From: Bacteroidia bacterium
GTDB lineage: Bacteria > Bacteroidota > Bacteroidia > Chitinophagales > Chitinophagaceae
Reading direction: 5' to 3'
Assembly: GCA_030429205.1 (NCBI GenBank)
Contig: JAUICZ010000001.1
Coordinates: 1,230,806-1,294,805, forward strand
Length of the DNA stretch: 64,000 bases
Below are positions 1 to 9,507 of the stretch, piece after piece; within the stretch, counting starts at the first letter, position 1, and each line of letters starts with the position of its first letter. The notes beneath the pieces were generated by a model. It ran no database searches. It saw nothing but the letters and a program-made list of their open reading frames with translations, and had not been told where the DNA came from. The position numbers and the translations under genes were made by a program.

Positions 1-87
1 CGGCTTTTATTTTTAAAACCCAACGTGTAACTTGGTATAGTTACCCTAAAAAGAGGGGTTTAAATATTATTATAACAGATTATCCAA

Positions 88-1617
88 TTATCTTCTTGGA
101 GCGCGTCCTTTTTTACCGAAGTAGTTACCTGCTCTTTCTCCGTTATCGCCGTTAGGAGAACCTAAACGATCCATAACACAACGGAAACCTACAGAAGAAC
201 TTGCTTGGTAAGATTGCATGAAGCGACGTGTACCCGGAGACATCCAGTAAGCACGGTCAGTCCAAGAACCACCTTTGTATACTTTAGCTTCGTCGTTCAC
301 CAATGTGTTTTTACCATATTGGTAGTAGAACATAGAAGCAGAGTCACCATCCTGATAACCTCTAAGGTCAGCATCAAGACCATCAAACGCTTCATATTTC
401 GCCATTTCTGTAGAATCCATGTAGCGAGTTTGAAGATGACCTAATGTGTCTTTATCATCAAGGCTGTTATCTTCATCAAGTCTCTTATATGTTTCGTATA
501 CATTACCACGGAAAGGACGGAAATCATCCAAATCACGAGTGTAAGGACGGTAAGTATCTAATACCCACTCACTCACGTTACCAGCCATGTTATAAAGACC
601 GTATGAGTTTGGAGAGTAAGAGAAGATAGGTGCAGGAATGTCTGCATTATCGTTCAATGCACCAGCAATACCCATCGCATCACCATGTCCGCGCTTGAAG
701 TTACCTAAGAACTCACCTTGGTAAGAGTTACGAAGACCGTAACGAGTAGTATATGCATCACCCCAAGGGTAAACATTTCTGTCAGTAATTACCTCTTCAC
801 CACGACGACGCTTAGTCTCTGGCTCAGGGTTGTTACCGATGTTACCAAGAGCAGCATATTCCCACTCAGCCTCTGTTGGAAGGCGGTAGTTCGGTAATAA
901 GTAACCATCAGCATATCTTAGGTTACGTTGACCAGAACCTTGTGGATCTAAGTCACGCTTACGACCTTTAGTTGGTAAACCTTCGTACTGACCGTTTACA
1001 TATGTTTCAGAATCGAAGATATCTTCATTCACCTGGTTAGGATTTCTCTTCAAGAAACCATTTTTGATAAGAATGTATTCATTAACTCTGTCACTACGCC
1101 ATTTAGCGAAAGCGCGAGCTTGATGCCAGTTAACACCAACTACCGGATAGTAGTCGTATGCCGCATGGCGGAAGTAGTATTGTACGTAAGGCTCGTTGTA
1201 AGCCAATGATTTACGCCATACTGATGTGTCAGGCATTGCGTCTGCAACAACCAACGGATAGTCAGAACCGTATGTACGGCCTAACCAATATACGTATTCA
1301 CGATAGTGAACGTTAGCTACTTCAGTTTCGTCCATATAGAAAGAAGAAACAGAAACAGTACGTGCTATGTTGTTTCTTTCCCTGGTTAGGTCTTCTTCGG
1401 TCATTCCCATAGTAAAACGACCACCTTCTACAAAGGTTAAACCTGGACCGGTTTGCTGTCCATCATAATTAGCTACATCAAAACCACCTAAACGAGGGTC
1501 GTTGTAGTCCCAACCGGTAACGCGGGATACTCCGGCATTTTTATTGCTCGAACATGCTGAGAACAAGGTAGCTACCCCGATGCAAAGCATGCTGACGCCG
1601 ACAAGAGATCTTTTCAT
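88..1617 (-). CDS. gldJ: gliding motility/T9SS lipoprotein GldJ (FGE-like)
   Basis: Outer-membrane lipoprotein of the gliding/type IX secretion machinery. The translation (509 aa) begins with a lipoprotein signal whose lipobox LFSAC places the lipidated Cys at residue 22. A formylglycine-generating-enzyme-like fold follows, with GGRFTMG, RLPTEAEWEYAA, GNVSEWV and a closing GGSW...GFRC block. GldJ and GldK share this fold. I prefer GldJ because porU and porV lie immediately across the divergent promoter region, a neighbourhood known from Flavobacterium johnsoniae, and no gldLMN is visible. The ATG at 1617 is taken as start; an in-frame TTG six bases upstream is less likely. The length is slightly below that of F. 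johnsoniae GldJ. Catalytic FGE function is not expected in this family. Confidence 0.85.
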   Translation of the reverse strand: MKRSLVGVSMLCIGVATLFSACSSNKNAGVSRVTGWDYNDPRLGGFDVANYDGQQTGPGLTFVEGGRFTMGMTEEDLTRERNNIARTVSVSSFYMDETEVANVHYREYVYWLGRTYGSDYPLVVADAMPDTSVWRKSLAYNEPYVQYYFRHAAYDYYPVVGVNWHQARAFAKWRSDRVNEYILIKNGFLKRNPNQVNEDIFDSETYVNGQYEGLPTKGRKRDLDPQGSGQRNLRYADGYLLPNYRLPTEAEWEYAALGNIGNNPEPETKRRRGEEVITDRNVYPWGDAYTTRYGLRNSYQGEFLGNFKRGHGDAMGIAGALNDNADIPAPIFSYSPNSYGLYNMAGNVSEWVLDTYRPYTRDLDDFRPFRGNVYETYKRLDEDNSLDDKDTLGHLQTRYMDSTEMAKYEAFDGLDADLRGYQDGDSASMFYYQYGKNTLVNDEAKVYKGGSWTDRAYWMSPGTRRFMQSYQASSSVGFRCVMDRLGSPNGDNGERAGNYFGKKGRAPRR

Positions 1618-1674
1618 AATCAAAGAAAAAAATTTTCTACAAATTGTGTTGAATAATCTGTTAATAGTGTTACA

Positions 1675-1703
1675 ATATTAGAGTGTTCTTTTCAAAATGT
1701 CAA
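1675..1703 (-). promoter_or_regulatory. candidate gldJ promoter
   Basis: On the minus strand TTGACA (1698-1703) and TAATAT (1675-1680) are separated by exactly 17 bases, about 58 bases before the gldJ start. The TTG core also fits the Bacteroidota -33 element, but the -7 consensus TAnnTTTG is not matched (TAATATTG). By-eye candidate only. Confidence 0.35.
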
Positions 1704-1796
1704 GCTTTAAATAAATAATGCTAAAAAAATGTTGTTTTTCTTGTTTTTGTAGAAAAAACAATATTGACAATGCTTTTAGCGTTTTCTTTGTGTAAG

Positions 1797-1840
1797 TGAC
1801 GTATGTCTGACACGTCAATACTTATAAACAGTTATCTTTG
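1797..1840 (+). promoter_or_regulatory. porU promoter with inverted repeat
   Basis: A perfect -7 element TATCTTTG (TAnnTTTG) lies at 1833-1840, 22 bases before the porU ATG. No TTTG is present at -33. The inverted repeat TGACGT-N9-ACGTCA (1797-1817) occupies that position instead, which suggests a regulator-dependent promoter. The element match is seen directly; regulation is inference. Confidence 0.5.
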
Positions 1841-1862
1841 AGAACTACCCCCAACAGAGGTT

Positions 1863-4800
1863 ATGAAACTATACGACATCAAGAATACTGCTATAGGAAC
1901 GTCCTTATTTCTGCTAACAGCATACAGTGCTGTAGCTCAGGAATATAAGGTGTCTGCAGGCGATATCCACACCGGGTTCATCACTAAAAAAATAGAATTA
2001 AAGCATTACGCAGAGCCGGATATAAAACTTGAAAATATTGATTTTGAACCTGTTAGCGGAATACCGGAAGAAGCATTCCCGACAAGCCCTCAAAATTTTG
2101 ATGTATTACTGGGGATGGATAGAAAGCAACCTTTTGCTATAGTTCGTATACCGGCATATTCATATAATAAAGAAGGTTCTGCGCTACAGCGTATTAGTGG
2201 TTTTGATCTTGATTATGAAGAAACACAAAGCAAAATTGAACCGGAAAAACGCGCTGCTGCTAAAACAACTACGGCAAATGCACCTTTGGCAACAGGTACC
2301 TGGTATAAGATAAGTGTGCCGAAGACAGGCTTTTATAAGGTGGATCACAGTTTCTTAGTATCTCAATTGGGTGTAAGTAGTGTAAAGTCATCAAAGATTC
2401 GCTTATTTGGTCATGGTGGTAAGATGTTGTCAGAAGCAAATGGTACTGACCTGATAAGAGGGTTGAGGGAAACAGCTATTTGGGTAGTAGATGGTGGTGA
2501 TGGAAGTTTTGATGCGGGGGACTATTTTGTCTTTTATGCACAAGGACCGGTCAACTGGAATGTTTCAGGTGATGGACAAAGGTTAGTACAGGAAAAAAAC
2601 TATTACACAGATAAAGGGTATTACTTCCTAAACTTCGATGGAGACAACGGTAAGCGCGTGCAAACACAAAGCACAGCACCTGCAGCAAACGTTACAACGA
2701 CAGCATTTTCGAACGCTACCTTACATGAGCAAGACCTTGCAAACCCACAAAAATTTGGTAAAAAGTGGTGGGGAGAGGAGTTTAGTAACGCACCCGGTAA
2801 ACAAAACAGCCACAGCATAAGCCTGCATACGGGTAATGTAACCGGTGATACGGCTGAATATCGTTTGCATTATGTGAATACCGCTCAGTTGGAAGGTGTT
2901 TTTAACACGGTGTTAAACGGCCGAAGTTTAAGTGCAGTTACAATAGGGCCTACTAATAATTACGAATATGCGCCTAAAGCACTTGGCGGAGAACTTGTAT
3001 GGAGAGCTCCTGCTACTAGTAATGCAGATTTTCAGATAAGTTATAATACATCAGACAATGAAGGTTCCGGCTGGTTGGATTACATATTGATCAACTCACG
3101 AAATAATTTATCATTCTCGGGTAACAATACCTTGATTTTTACTGATTTAAAATCGATTGCTCAGGGTAATGTAGTTAATTATAAAATTACTACACCAAGC
3201 AACGATGTCAATGTTTGGGATGTAACAGACCCATATACTCCGGTAAGGATGAACGGCACACTTGGTGGTGGCGTCTATTCTTTTTCTCAAAACGCAGACA
3301 ACCTGCATTGGTTTGCAGGAATGAGCAATACAAACTTTAATGCACCTGGTTTTGAAGGCGTAGTGCCAAATCAGAATTTATTTGGTTCTGGTCAGGTAGA
3401 CTATATTATTGTTACTCACCCAGACTTTAAATCTGCTGCTGAACGTCTGGCAGATTTTCATAGACAGCAGAGTGGTATGCGTGTGATAGTTGCTACAACA
3501 ACACAAGTGTATAATGAGTTCTCTTCGGGTGCGCAAGATGTTTCAGCAATAAGAGATTTTGCGCGCATGTTCTACCAAAGAGCAGGTATGGATGTAAGCG
3601 AAATGCCTAAATACCTTTTGTTATTAGGAGATGCCTCTTACGATTATAAGGATAGGATTGCCAATAATACCAATTTTGTACCCATATTCGAGGCTGCTGA
3701 GTCTTTTGACTTTTTGAACACGTTTAGTAACGATGACTTTTTCGGTTTCTTAGATGACGGAGAAGATATTGAAAGGTATGATATTATTAATGCACTGGAT
3801 ATTGGTGTGGGACGTATACCGGCTAAAACACTACAAGAGGCAGAAGCTGTAGTTAATAAAATCATACATTATAAGAGTCCCGTGACACTTGGGCCGTGGC
3901 GCTTGAGCACGATATTTATTGCGGATAATGAAGATGCAGCCGGAGAGCATATGAGTGATGCAGAAACTATGAATAATACAGTGACGCAAAACAGCAATAT
4001 TCATAATGCAACAAAAGTGTACGAAGATGCAATCCCATTTGTATCAACTCCCGGTGGGCAACGTGCTCCTGATGCTAATAAGTTGATTAACGACGGTATC
4101 TTTAAAGGTGCGTTCATGCTGAATTATAGCGGGCATGGGAATACGAGTGTATTATCTCATGAACGTATTTTAACCAAAGACGATTATAATAAATGGCGCA
4201 ACTTAGATGCTATGCCATTTATGATTACTGCAACCTGCGACTTTGGTCAGTTCGACCAACCTTCATTTGTTTCTGCAGGTGAGGATATTATGTTGAAAGC
4301 AAATGGTGGTGTTATCGCAACACTTACTACTACACATTTGGTATACTCTTACGCAAACGAGATATTGAACAGAGAATACCTAGCCGCACAGTTTCAACAT
4401 GTAAATGGCAAGTGGAATACATTTGGTGATGCAGTACGTATTGGTAAAAATGGTACTTACGCCAATGCCGGTTCTACAGCAGATATAATCAGGAACTTCA
4501 GAAAGTTCGCTTTGTTGGGAGACCCTGCATTAGCACCAAACTTTCCCGAGTATTTCATAAAAACATCATCGGTTATAGATGGGGCAACAGGGCAGCCAAC
4601 AACATCTATAGGAGCATTGGGCGAATACATTATTAACGGTGATGTAACAGATGTGAATGGTAATGTATTGACTGATTTTGATGGTGAACTTTCTATTACC
4701 ATTTTTGATAAACCAAGGAAAGTAAAAACAATTACTAAGGTTAATAAAACCTTTGAGGTAAGAACAAATACAATCTATAAAGGCAAGGCTACCGTTACCG

Positions 4801-5618
4801 ATGGTAAGTTCTCTTTCTCGTTTATAGCCCCTAAGGATATTAATTACGAAGTAGGTAAAGGACGTTTTAGCTATTACGCACACAATGGTAAAACCGATGC
4901 TGCGGGTAGAGATGAAACAATAGATGTGGGTGGTTTTTCAGACAATCCTGTTATCGAGAATAATCCGCCAATTGTAAAACCATTTATTAAAGACAGTTTA
5001 TTTAGAAATGGTGGTTTAACAGGTACAAATACAGCCATCTTCGCAATTCTGGAAGATGAGACTGGTATTAATGTTTCCGGCAACTCTGTCGGGCATGATC
5101 TGACGGCGGTACTTGATGAAGAGGTTTCTAACCCTTACATTATGAACGACTATTACGAAACAGCACCTAATACTTACAAAAAAGGGTATGTATACTTCCC
5201 TGTTGAAGGACTTCCGGGAGGTCGTCACCGTTTTACTGTAAAGGCTTGGGATGCAAACAATAATTCAGGCGTAGGGCATGTAGATTTTGAAGTTGTAGAC
5301 GGCCAGGTAGTTAAGGTGCAAAACCTAATGAACTATCCTAATCCGTTCAGAGATGTAACACATTTTGTTTTTGAGCATAACCATCCTGATGTAGACTTGA
5401 CGGCTGAAGTTAATATATACAACACGTCAGGTGTTTTGGTGCGTAAATTGCAACAAAATTTTATTACTACCGGTAGTAAGAGTAATGAAATTACTTGGGA
5501 TGCTACAGACAATAATGGTGCAAAATTACCATCCGGTGTGTATATATACAGGATGATGATATCCACCGATCAAGGAATAGAAACTACGGCATACCAAAAA
5601 CTAGTGATTGTGCGTTAA
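1863..5618 (+). CDS. porU: type IX secretion sortase PorU (C25 gingipain-like peptidase)
   Basis: Cell-surface cysteine peptidase that removes the C-terminal sorting domain of T9SS cargo and attaches cargo to the surface. The 1251-aa protein has a signal peptide (1-25, ending AVAQ). Its peptidase C25 domain spans about 510-890, with the catalytic His in NYSGHGN (about residue 756) and Cys in TATCDFGQFD (about 790). Ig-like regions follow, and the C-terminus carries a type A sorting-like domain starting MNYPNPF (about 1156) and ending in KLVIVR. PorU retains its own CTD in known systems. It is followed after 112 bases by porV, its outer-membrane partner, and is divergent from gldJ. Length and both catalytic residues match the family. 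Confidence 0.93.
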   Translation: MKLYDIKNTAIGTSLFLLTAYSAVAQEYKVSAGDIHTGFITKKIELKHYAEPDIKLENIDFEPVSGIPEEAFPTSPQNFDVLLGMDRKQPFAIVRIPAYSYNKEGSALQRISGFDLDYEETQSKIEPEKRAAAKTTTANAPLATGTWYKISVPKTGFYKVDHSFLVSQLGVSSVKSSKIRLFGHGGKMLSEANGTDLIRGLRETAIWVVDGGDGSFDAGDYFVFYAQGPVNWNVSGDGQRLVQEKNYYTDKGYYFLNFDGDNGKRVQTQSTAPAANVTTTAFSNATLHEQDLANPQKFGKKWWGEEFSNAPGKQNSHSISLHTGNVTGDTAEYRLHYVNTAQLEGVFNTVLNGRSLSAVTIGPTNNYEYAPKALGGELVWRAPATSNADFQISYNTSDNEGSGWLDYILINSRNNLSFSGNNTLIFTDLKSIAQGNVVNYKITTPSNDVNVWDVTDPYTPVRMNGTLGGGVYSFSQNADNLHWFAGMSNTNFNAPGFEGVVPNQNLFGSGQVDYIIVTHPDFKSAAERLADFHRQQSGMRVIVATTTQVYNEFSSGAQDVSAIRDFARMFYQRAGMDVSEMPKYLLLLGDASYDYKDRIANNTNFVPIFEAAESFDFLNTFSNDDFFGFLDDGEDIERYDIINALDIGVGRIPAKTLQEAEAVVNKIIHYKSPVTLGPWRLSTIFIADNEDAAGEHMSDAETMNNTVTQNSNIHNATKVYEDAIPFVSTPGGQRAPDANKLINDGIFKGAFMLNYSGHGNTSVLSHERILTKDDYNKWRNLDAMPFMITATCDFGQFDQPSFVSAGEDIMLKANGGVIATLTTTHLVYSYANEILNREYLAAQFQHVNGKWNTFGDAVRIGKNGTYANAGSTADIIRNFRKFALLGDPALAPNFPEYFIKTSSVIDGATGQPTTSIGALGEYIINGDVTDVNGNVLTDFDGELSITIFDKPRKVKTITKVNKTFEVRTNTIYKGKATVTDGKFSFSFIAPKDINYEVGKGRFSYYAHNGKTDAAGRDETIDVGGFSDNPVIENNPPIVKPFIKDSLFRNGGLTGTNTAIFAILEDETGINVSGNSVGHDLTAVLDEEVSNPYIMNDYYETAPNTYKKGYVYFPVEGLPGGRHRFTVKAWDANNNSGVGHVDFEVVDGQVVKVQNLMNYPNPFRDVTHFVFEHNHPDVDLTAEVNIYNTSGVLVRKLQQNFITTGSKSNEITWDATDNNGAKLPSGVYIYRMMISTDQGIETTAYQKLVIVR

Positions 5619-5672
5619 TATGTAAGTAGCATTCATTAAATTGCGAAGCCTAAACCTGAATAGTGGGCATTA

Positions 5673-5703
5673 TTTGCCCATCCAGTAAAAACAAATACCT
5701 TTG
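5673..5703 (+). promoter_or_regulatory. porV promoter (textbook Bacteroidota -33/-7)
   Basis: TTTG at 5673-5676, a spacer of exactly 19 bases, then TACCTTTG at 5696-5703. This matches TTTG-N19-TAnnTTTG perfectly. The in-frame TTG at 5701 falls inside the -7 element, so translation must begin downstream at the ATG 5731. It shows that porV can be transcribed independently of porU. Confidence 0.75.
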
Positions 5704-5730
5704 ACAAACTTAGAAGTAAACTTAAATAGA

Positions 5731-6918
5731 ATGGCAAAACGCTTTGCTTTGGTTGGTTTAAGCCTTTTAGCTGGTTTAATATCAACAGTATCACAAGCAC
5801 AGAATACGAACCTGGCAGGAGCAACAAATACGGTAACTACTGCAGTCCCTTTTTTGAGAATATCTCCTGATGCACGTTCTGGTGCAATGGGCGATGTGGG
5901 GATAGCTATTAGCCCTGATGCAAACGCACAATACTGGAATTTGGCAAAACTGCCTTTTGCAGAAAAGAAATATGGTGTATCTGCAACTTATACACCTTGG
6001 TTAAAAGATCTTGTTCCTGATATATTTCTGGCATACTTGGCCGGATACGGCAAGTTTGGGGAAAATGATAACCAGACGATCAGTTTATCATTAAGATATT
6101 TTTCTTTAGGTGAGATCAACTACACCAACTCTCAGGCGCAGCCAATAGGTACAGGTAAGCCAAATGAGTTTGCAGTGGATCTTGGTTACTCTCGTAAACT
6201 ATCTGAATATTTATCAGCCGGTATTGGTTTTAGATTTATCAACTCTGCAATTGCGTCGGGTTTGACATCTCAAGTGCCGGGTGTAGATTACAAGGCGGGT
6301 ACAGCTTTTGGTGCAGACCTAGGTGTGTATTATAGCAAGACACAAGAAATTACAGGTGGTAAAGCAGGGACATTGTCTCTGGGGGCTATCTTAAGTAATG
6401 TAGGATCGAAAATATCATATACTTCAACAAGGAAAGATTTTATTCCTATCAACCTTGGTTTAGGAGCAGCGTATACATATCAGGCAGATGAATACAACTC
6501 AATCACATTTGCGCTTGATGTTAATAAGCTATTAGTACCTACTCCTCAGGATTCAACAGGAGATGGTATTAGTGATTATATTCCGGATAAAACAGTTGTA
6601 TCGGGTATGCTTGGCTCTTTCGGTGATGCACCGGGTGGATTTAACGAAGAGTTGAAAGAGTTTCAGATATCTGCAGGTGCAGAATACTGGTATCGTAAGC
6701 AGTTTGCAATACGTGCAGGTTACTTCTGGGAGCATAAACTGAAAGGTGATCGTAAGTATTTTACAGCTGGTTTAGGTGTAGTATATAACGTATTCGGGTT
6801 GAACTTCTCTTACTTGATTCCATCAGGCAGTGGTATAAACAGAAACCCATTAGCAAATACTTTCCGCTTCTCGTTACTATTTAACTTTGATGAGCTAAGT
6901 AGCACAGAAGCACCATAA
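5731..6918 (+). CDS. porV: T9SS outer-membrane shuttle PorV
   Basis: Outer-membrane beta-barrel of the FadL-like PorV/LptO family, which carries cargo from the translocon to the PorU attachment complex. The chosen start gives 395 aa, with a signal peptide ending near VSQAQ. The family hallmark follows: FLRISPDARSGAMGDVGIA, then PDANAQYWNLAKLPF. The rest is an alternating barrel pattern, ending with FRFSLLFNF before a short tail. Its position immediately after porU is the standard pairing. The start at 5731 is favoured because the upstream TTG lies in the promoter -7 element and because the signal peptide then begins with MAKR. A terminator hairpin follows at 6939. Confidence 0.92.
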   Translation: MAKRFALVGLSLLAGLISTVSQAQNTNLAGATNTVTTAVPFLRISPDARSGAMGDVGIAISPDANAQYWNLAKLPFAEKKYGVSATYTPWLKDLVPDIFLAYLAGYGKFGENDNQTISLSLRYFSLGEINYTNSQAQPIGTGKPNEFAVDLGYSRKLSEYLSAGIGFRFINSAIASGLTSQVPGVDYKAGTAFGADLGVYYSKTQEITGGKAGTLSLGAILSNVGSKISYTSTRKDFIPINLGLGAAYTYQADEYNSITFALDVNKLLVPTPQDSTGDGISDYIPDKTVVSGMLGSFGDAPGGFNEELKEFQISAGAEYWYRKQFAIRAGYFWEHKLKGDRKYFTAGLGVVYNVFGLNFSYLIPSGSGINRNPLANTFRFSLLFNFDELSSTEAP

Positions 6919-6938
6919 AGATTTTTTAATTCTATCAC

Positions 6939-6975
6939 AGCCCCGTTCAGTAACCTGTTCGGGGCTTTTCTTTTG
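6939..6975 (+). terminator. porV terminator
   Basis: Stem AGCCCCG (6939-6945) pairs with CGGGGCT (6960-6966), followed by TTTCTTTT. A good intrinsic terminator 20 bases after the porV stop. Confidence 0.75.
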
Positions 6976-7002
6976 TCGGTACAGCATCATACAATGTGGT
7001 GT

Positions 7003-7043
7003 ACAATAAAAAAGCACTCTTTACAAGAGTGCTTTTTTATTGT
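7003..7043. terminator. bidirectional terminator between porV and uxs
   Basis: A perfect 18-base inverted repeat (arms 7003-7020 and 7026-7043, 5-base loop) has a GC-rich core AGCACTCT and A-/T-rich outer arms. It can act in both directions and lies 17 bases past the stop of the minus-strand uxs gene. Confidence 0.85.
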
Positions 7044-7060
7044 ATTAATTAGCTACTATT

Positions 7061-8002
7061 CTAGATGTGCTCTTTGAAATACTCAAGAGTACGTTTCAAC
7101 CCTTCGTGACGGTCAACCTTAGGTTCCCAGCCTAGTATTTCTTTTGCTTTGGTAATGTCCGGTCTGCGTTGTTTCGGATCATCTTTTGGTAGCGGCTCAT
7201 ATACTATTTTAGAGTCTGAGTCACATAGTGCAACTACTTCTTCTGCAAACTCTTTAAGCGTTATCTCTGCAGGGTTACCAATATTAACCGGCATATGATA
7301 ATCTGAAAGTAGTAGTCTGTAAATACCTTCTACAAGATCGTCTACATAGCAGAAAGAACGTGTTTGAGAACCGTCACCAAAAACGGTTACGTCTTCACCT
7401 CTTAAAGCTTGGCTCATAAATGTAGGTAGTGCACGTCCGTCATCCAGTCTCATACGAGGACCATATGTGTTAAAGATGCGTATCATGCGTGTTTCTACAC
7501 CATGGAAGTTATGATAAGCCATTGTGATGCTCTCTAAGAAGCGTTTTGCTTCATCGTATACACCACGAGGTCCTATTGGGTTAACATTACCCCAGTATTC
7601 TTCTGTTTGCGGGTGCACCATAGGGTCTCCGTAAACTTCAGAAGTAGAAGCAACAAGAATGCGCGCATTCTTTGCTTTGGCAACACCAAGAACATTATGT
7701 GTGCCCAATGCCCCAACTTTAAGAGTTTGTATAGGCATTTTTAAGTAATCAATCGGGCTGGCCGGTGATGCAAAATGCAAGATGTAATCCAGTTTGCCTG
7801 GAACATTGATGAACTTAGTAATGTCGTGATGATAGAATTCAAATTCTTTTAAAGGAAAAAGATGTTCTATGTTTTTGATATTACCTGTAAGCAGGTTGTC
7901 CATTCCTATTACCTCACAACCTTCTTTAATGAAACGGTCGCAAAGATGTGAACCGAGAAATCCGGCTGCGCCTGTTACAAGTACTCTTTTTTTGTCGCTC
8001 AT
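7061..8002 (-). CDS. uxs: UDP-glucuronate decarboxylase (UDP-xylose synthase)
   Basis: NAD-dependent extended SDR enzyme converting UDP-glucuronate to UDP-xylose. Visible: the Rossmann motif [10 protein letters not shown] (about residues 11-20), HFASPASP, the STSEVYGDP segment, and a catalytic Tyr-Lys in [12 protein letters not shown]. The [13 protein letters not shown] signature separates UXS from related epimerases. At 313 aa it is the usual size for bacterial UXS. It lies 24 bases downstream of ugd, whose product is its substrate, so the two form an operon. The pair presumably supplies sugar nucleotides to surface glycan genes such as those at 39.6-49.4 kb. The exact product (UDP-xylose rather than a 4-keto intermediate) is inferred from family membership. 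Confidence 0.88.
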   Translation of the reverse strand: MSDKKRVLVTGAAGFLGSHLCDRFIKEGCEVIGMDNLLTGNIKNIEHLFPLKEFEFYHHDITKFINVPGKLDYILHFASPASPIDYLKMPIQTLKVGALGTHNVLGVAKAKNARILVASTSEVYGDPMVHPQTEEYWGNVNPIGPRGVYDEAKRFLESITMAYHNFHGVETRMIRIFNTYGPRMRLDDGRALPTFMSQALRGEDVTVFGDGSQTRSFCYVDDLVEGIYRLLLSDYHMPVNIGNPAEITLKEFAEEVVALCDSDSKIVYEPLPKDDPKQRRPDITKAKEILGWEPKVDRHEGLKRTLEYFKEHI

Positions 8003-8026
8003 GTAGTATTTTTTGAAGTGTGCTAA

Positions 8027-9373
8027 TTATGAAAGTACACTTAGTTTTTCTTTTAATGTTTCGTTGATAGTAGAACGTCCGATACTCTCGTAATAGAATC
8101 CTTCTGTTGCCATTTTTTCAAGAGTATAAACATTTCTACCGTCGAATATAAATGGTTGTTTCAGGCTGTCTTTAATGCGCGCAAAATCCGGAGTGCGGAA
8201 TTCGTTCCATTCTGTAACTATTATTAAAGCATCAGCATCTTTTAGCGGCTGATACAGATCTTCTGCATAAGAGATTTTATCGCCCATGATCTCTTTAACG
8301 TTGCTCATTGCTTCAGGATCGAAAACCTCTGCGCTGGCGCCTGCTTCAACTAGTTCATTAATTAGCTCCAAAGCAGGTGCTTCACGAATATCATCGGTTT
8401 CTGGCTTAAATGCCAAGCCCCATATTGCAAACTTGCGGCCGGCAAGGTTATCGCCGAATAGATCTTTGATTTTTTTACCTAATCTTGTTTTTTGACGTTG
8501 GTTAACTTCCATTGTCGTCTCAACAAGTTTGAAGTCGTAATCATGCTGACGAGCTGTACGAGCCAAAGCTTGTACATCTTTAGGGAAACAGCTACCACCA
8601 TACCCAACACCAGAGAATAAGAAGCGCTTACCGATACGGCTATCGCTACCCATACCAACACGAACCATATCTACATTTGCGCCAGCTCTTTCACATAGGT
8701 TCGCCATTTCATTCATGAATGAAATACGCATAGCCAGATAAGAGTTGGCTGCATATTTTGTCATTTCAGAAGAACGCTCGTCCATGAAGTATATTGGGTT
8801 ACCCTGACGAACAAATGGTTGATAAAGCTCTTCCATTATTTTTCTGGCCTTTTCTGAAGAGGTGCCTATTACAACACGGTCAGGCTTAAGGAAATCGTCA
8901 ACAGCAACACCTTCACGCAGGAACTCAGGGTTAGAAACTACATCATACAAGTCTTTATCAAGACCTTGAGATAATGCATCTGCAACTTTTTCAGCAGTAC
9001 CTACAGGTACTGTACTTTTATTTACGATTACTTTGTAATCGGTAACGATTTTACTCAAATCAGCAGCAACATTAAGCACATATTGAAGGTCTGCTTCACC
9101 ACCTTTACCCGGAGGTGTTGGCAGAGCCAAAAAGATTACCTGAGCATCTTTTACCCCTTCTGCCAGTGCTGTAGTAAAGTGTATGCGGTTTTCCTTGATG
9201 TTTCTTTCTAAAAGAACGTCTAATCCAGGCTCGTAAATGGGTGTTTCACCATTTTTAAGCATGTTTACTTTTCTTTCGTCAATGTCTACACAGGTTACAT
9301 CGTTACCAGTTTCTGCAAAACAAGTACCGGTTACTAAACCAACATATCCTGTACCAATGATAGCTACTTTCAT
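8027..9373 (-). CDS. ugd: UDP-glucose 6-dehydrogenase
   Basis: Oxidises UDP-glucose to UDP-glucuronate in two NAD-dependent steps. The 448-aa sequence has the N-terminal dinucleotide fold (MKVAIIGTGYVGLVTG), NKSTVPVGT, and EFLREGVAVDDFLKPDR. The catalytic Cys sits in GVGYGGSCFPKD (about residue 260), and the C-terminal UDP-binding domain contains WGLAFKPETDD. Length and motifs fit the UGD/TuaD family. It is the first gene of the ugd-uxs operon. A perfect -7 element lies 20 bases upstream of its ATG. Confidence 0.94.
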   Translation of the reverse strand: MKVAIIGTGYVGLVTGTCFAETGNDVTCVDIDERKVNMLKNGETPIYEPGLDVLLERNIKENRIHFTTALAEGVKDAQVIFLALPTPPGKGGEADLQYVLNVAADLSKIVTDYKVIVNKSTVPVGTAEKVADALSQGLDKDLYDVVSNPEFLREGVAVDDFLKPDRVVIGTSSEKARKIMEELYQPFVRQGNPIYFMDERSSEMTKYAANSYLAMRISFMNEMANLCERAGANVDMVRVGMGSDSRIGKRFLFSGVGYGGSCFPKDVQALARTARQHDYDFKLVETTMEVNQRQKTRLGKKIKDLFGDNLAGRKFAIWGLAFKPETDDIREAPALELINELVEAGASAEVFDPEAMSNVKEIMGDKISYAEDLYQPLKDADALIIVTEWNEFRTPDFARIKDSLKQPFIFDGRNVYTLEKMATEGFYYESIGRSTINETLKEKLSVLS

Positions 9374-9393
9374 GAGTTTCTAAAAAATTTGTG

Positions 9394-9401
9394 CAAATGT
9401 A
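9394..9401 (-). promoter_or_regulatory. ugd-uxs operon -7 element
   Basis: TACATTTG on the minus strand is a perfect match to TAnnTTTG, implying a leader of about 16 bases. No clear -33 TTTG was seen. Confidence 0.5.
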
Positions 9402-9507
9402 AAGATATTTTCCTAAGTGGGTGCTACCATATTATTATGAAATATGCGCCATTAATGTTTTATATTTATGCCTGCAGAATCCTAACTGTCGTAAAAAAAT
9501 CAGAATA

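Noticed and set aside
1-87. Terminator for gldJ in the first 87 bases
   Set aside because: Only a weak ACCC/GGGT pairing without a T run could be found.
88-1617. Assignment of the first gene as gldK
   Set aside because: Same fold, but the porU/porV neighbourhood and absence of gldLMN favour gldJ.
5701-5730. Longer PorV start at TTG 5701
   Set aside because: The codon lies inside the perfect -7 promoter element and precedes the signal peptide by ten unsuited residues.
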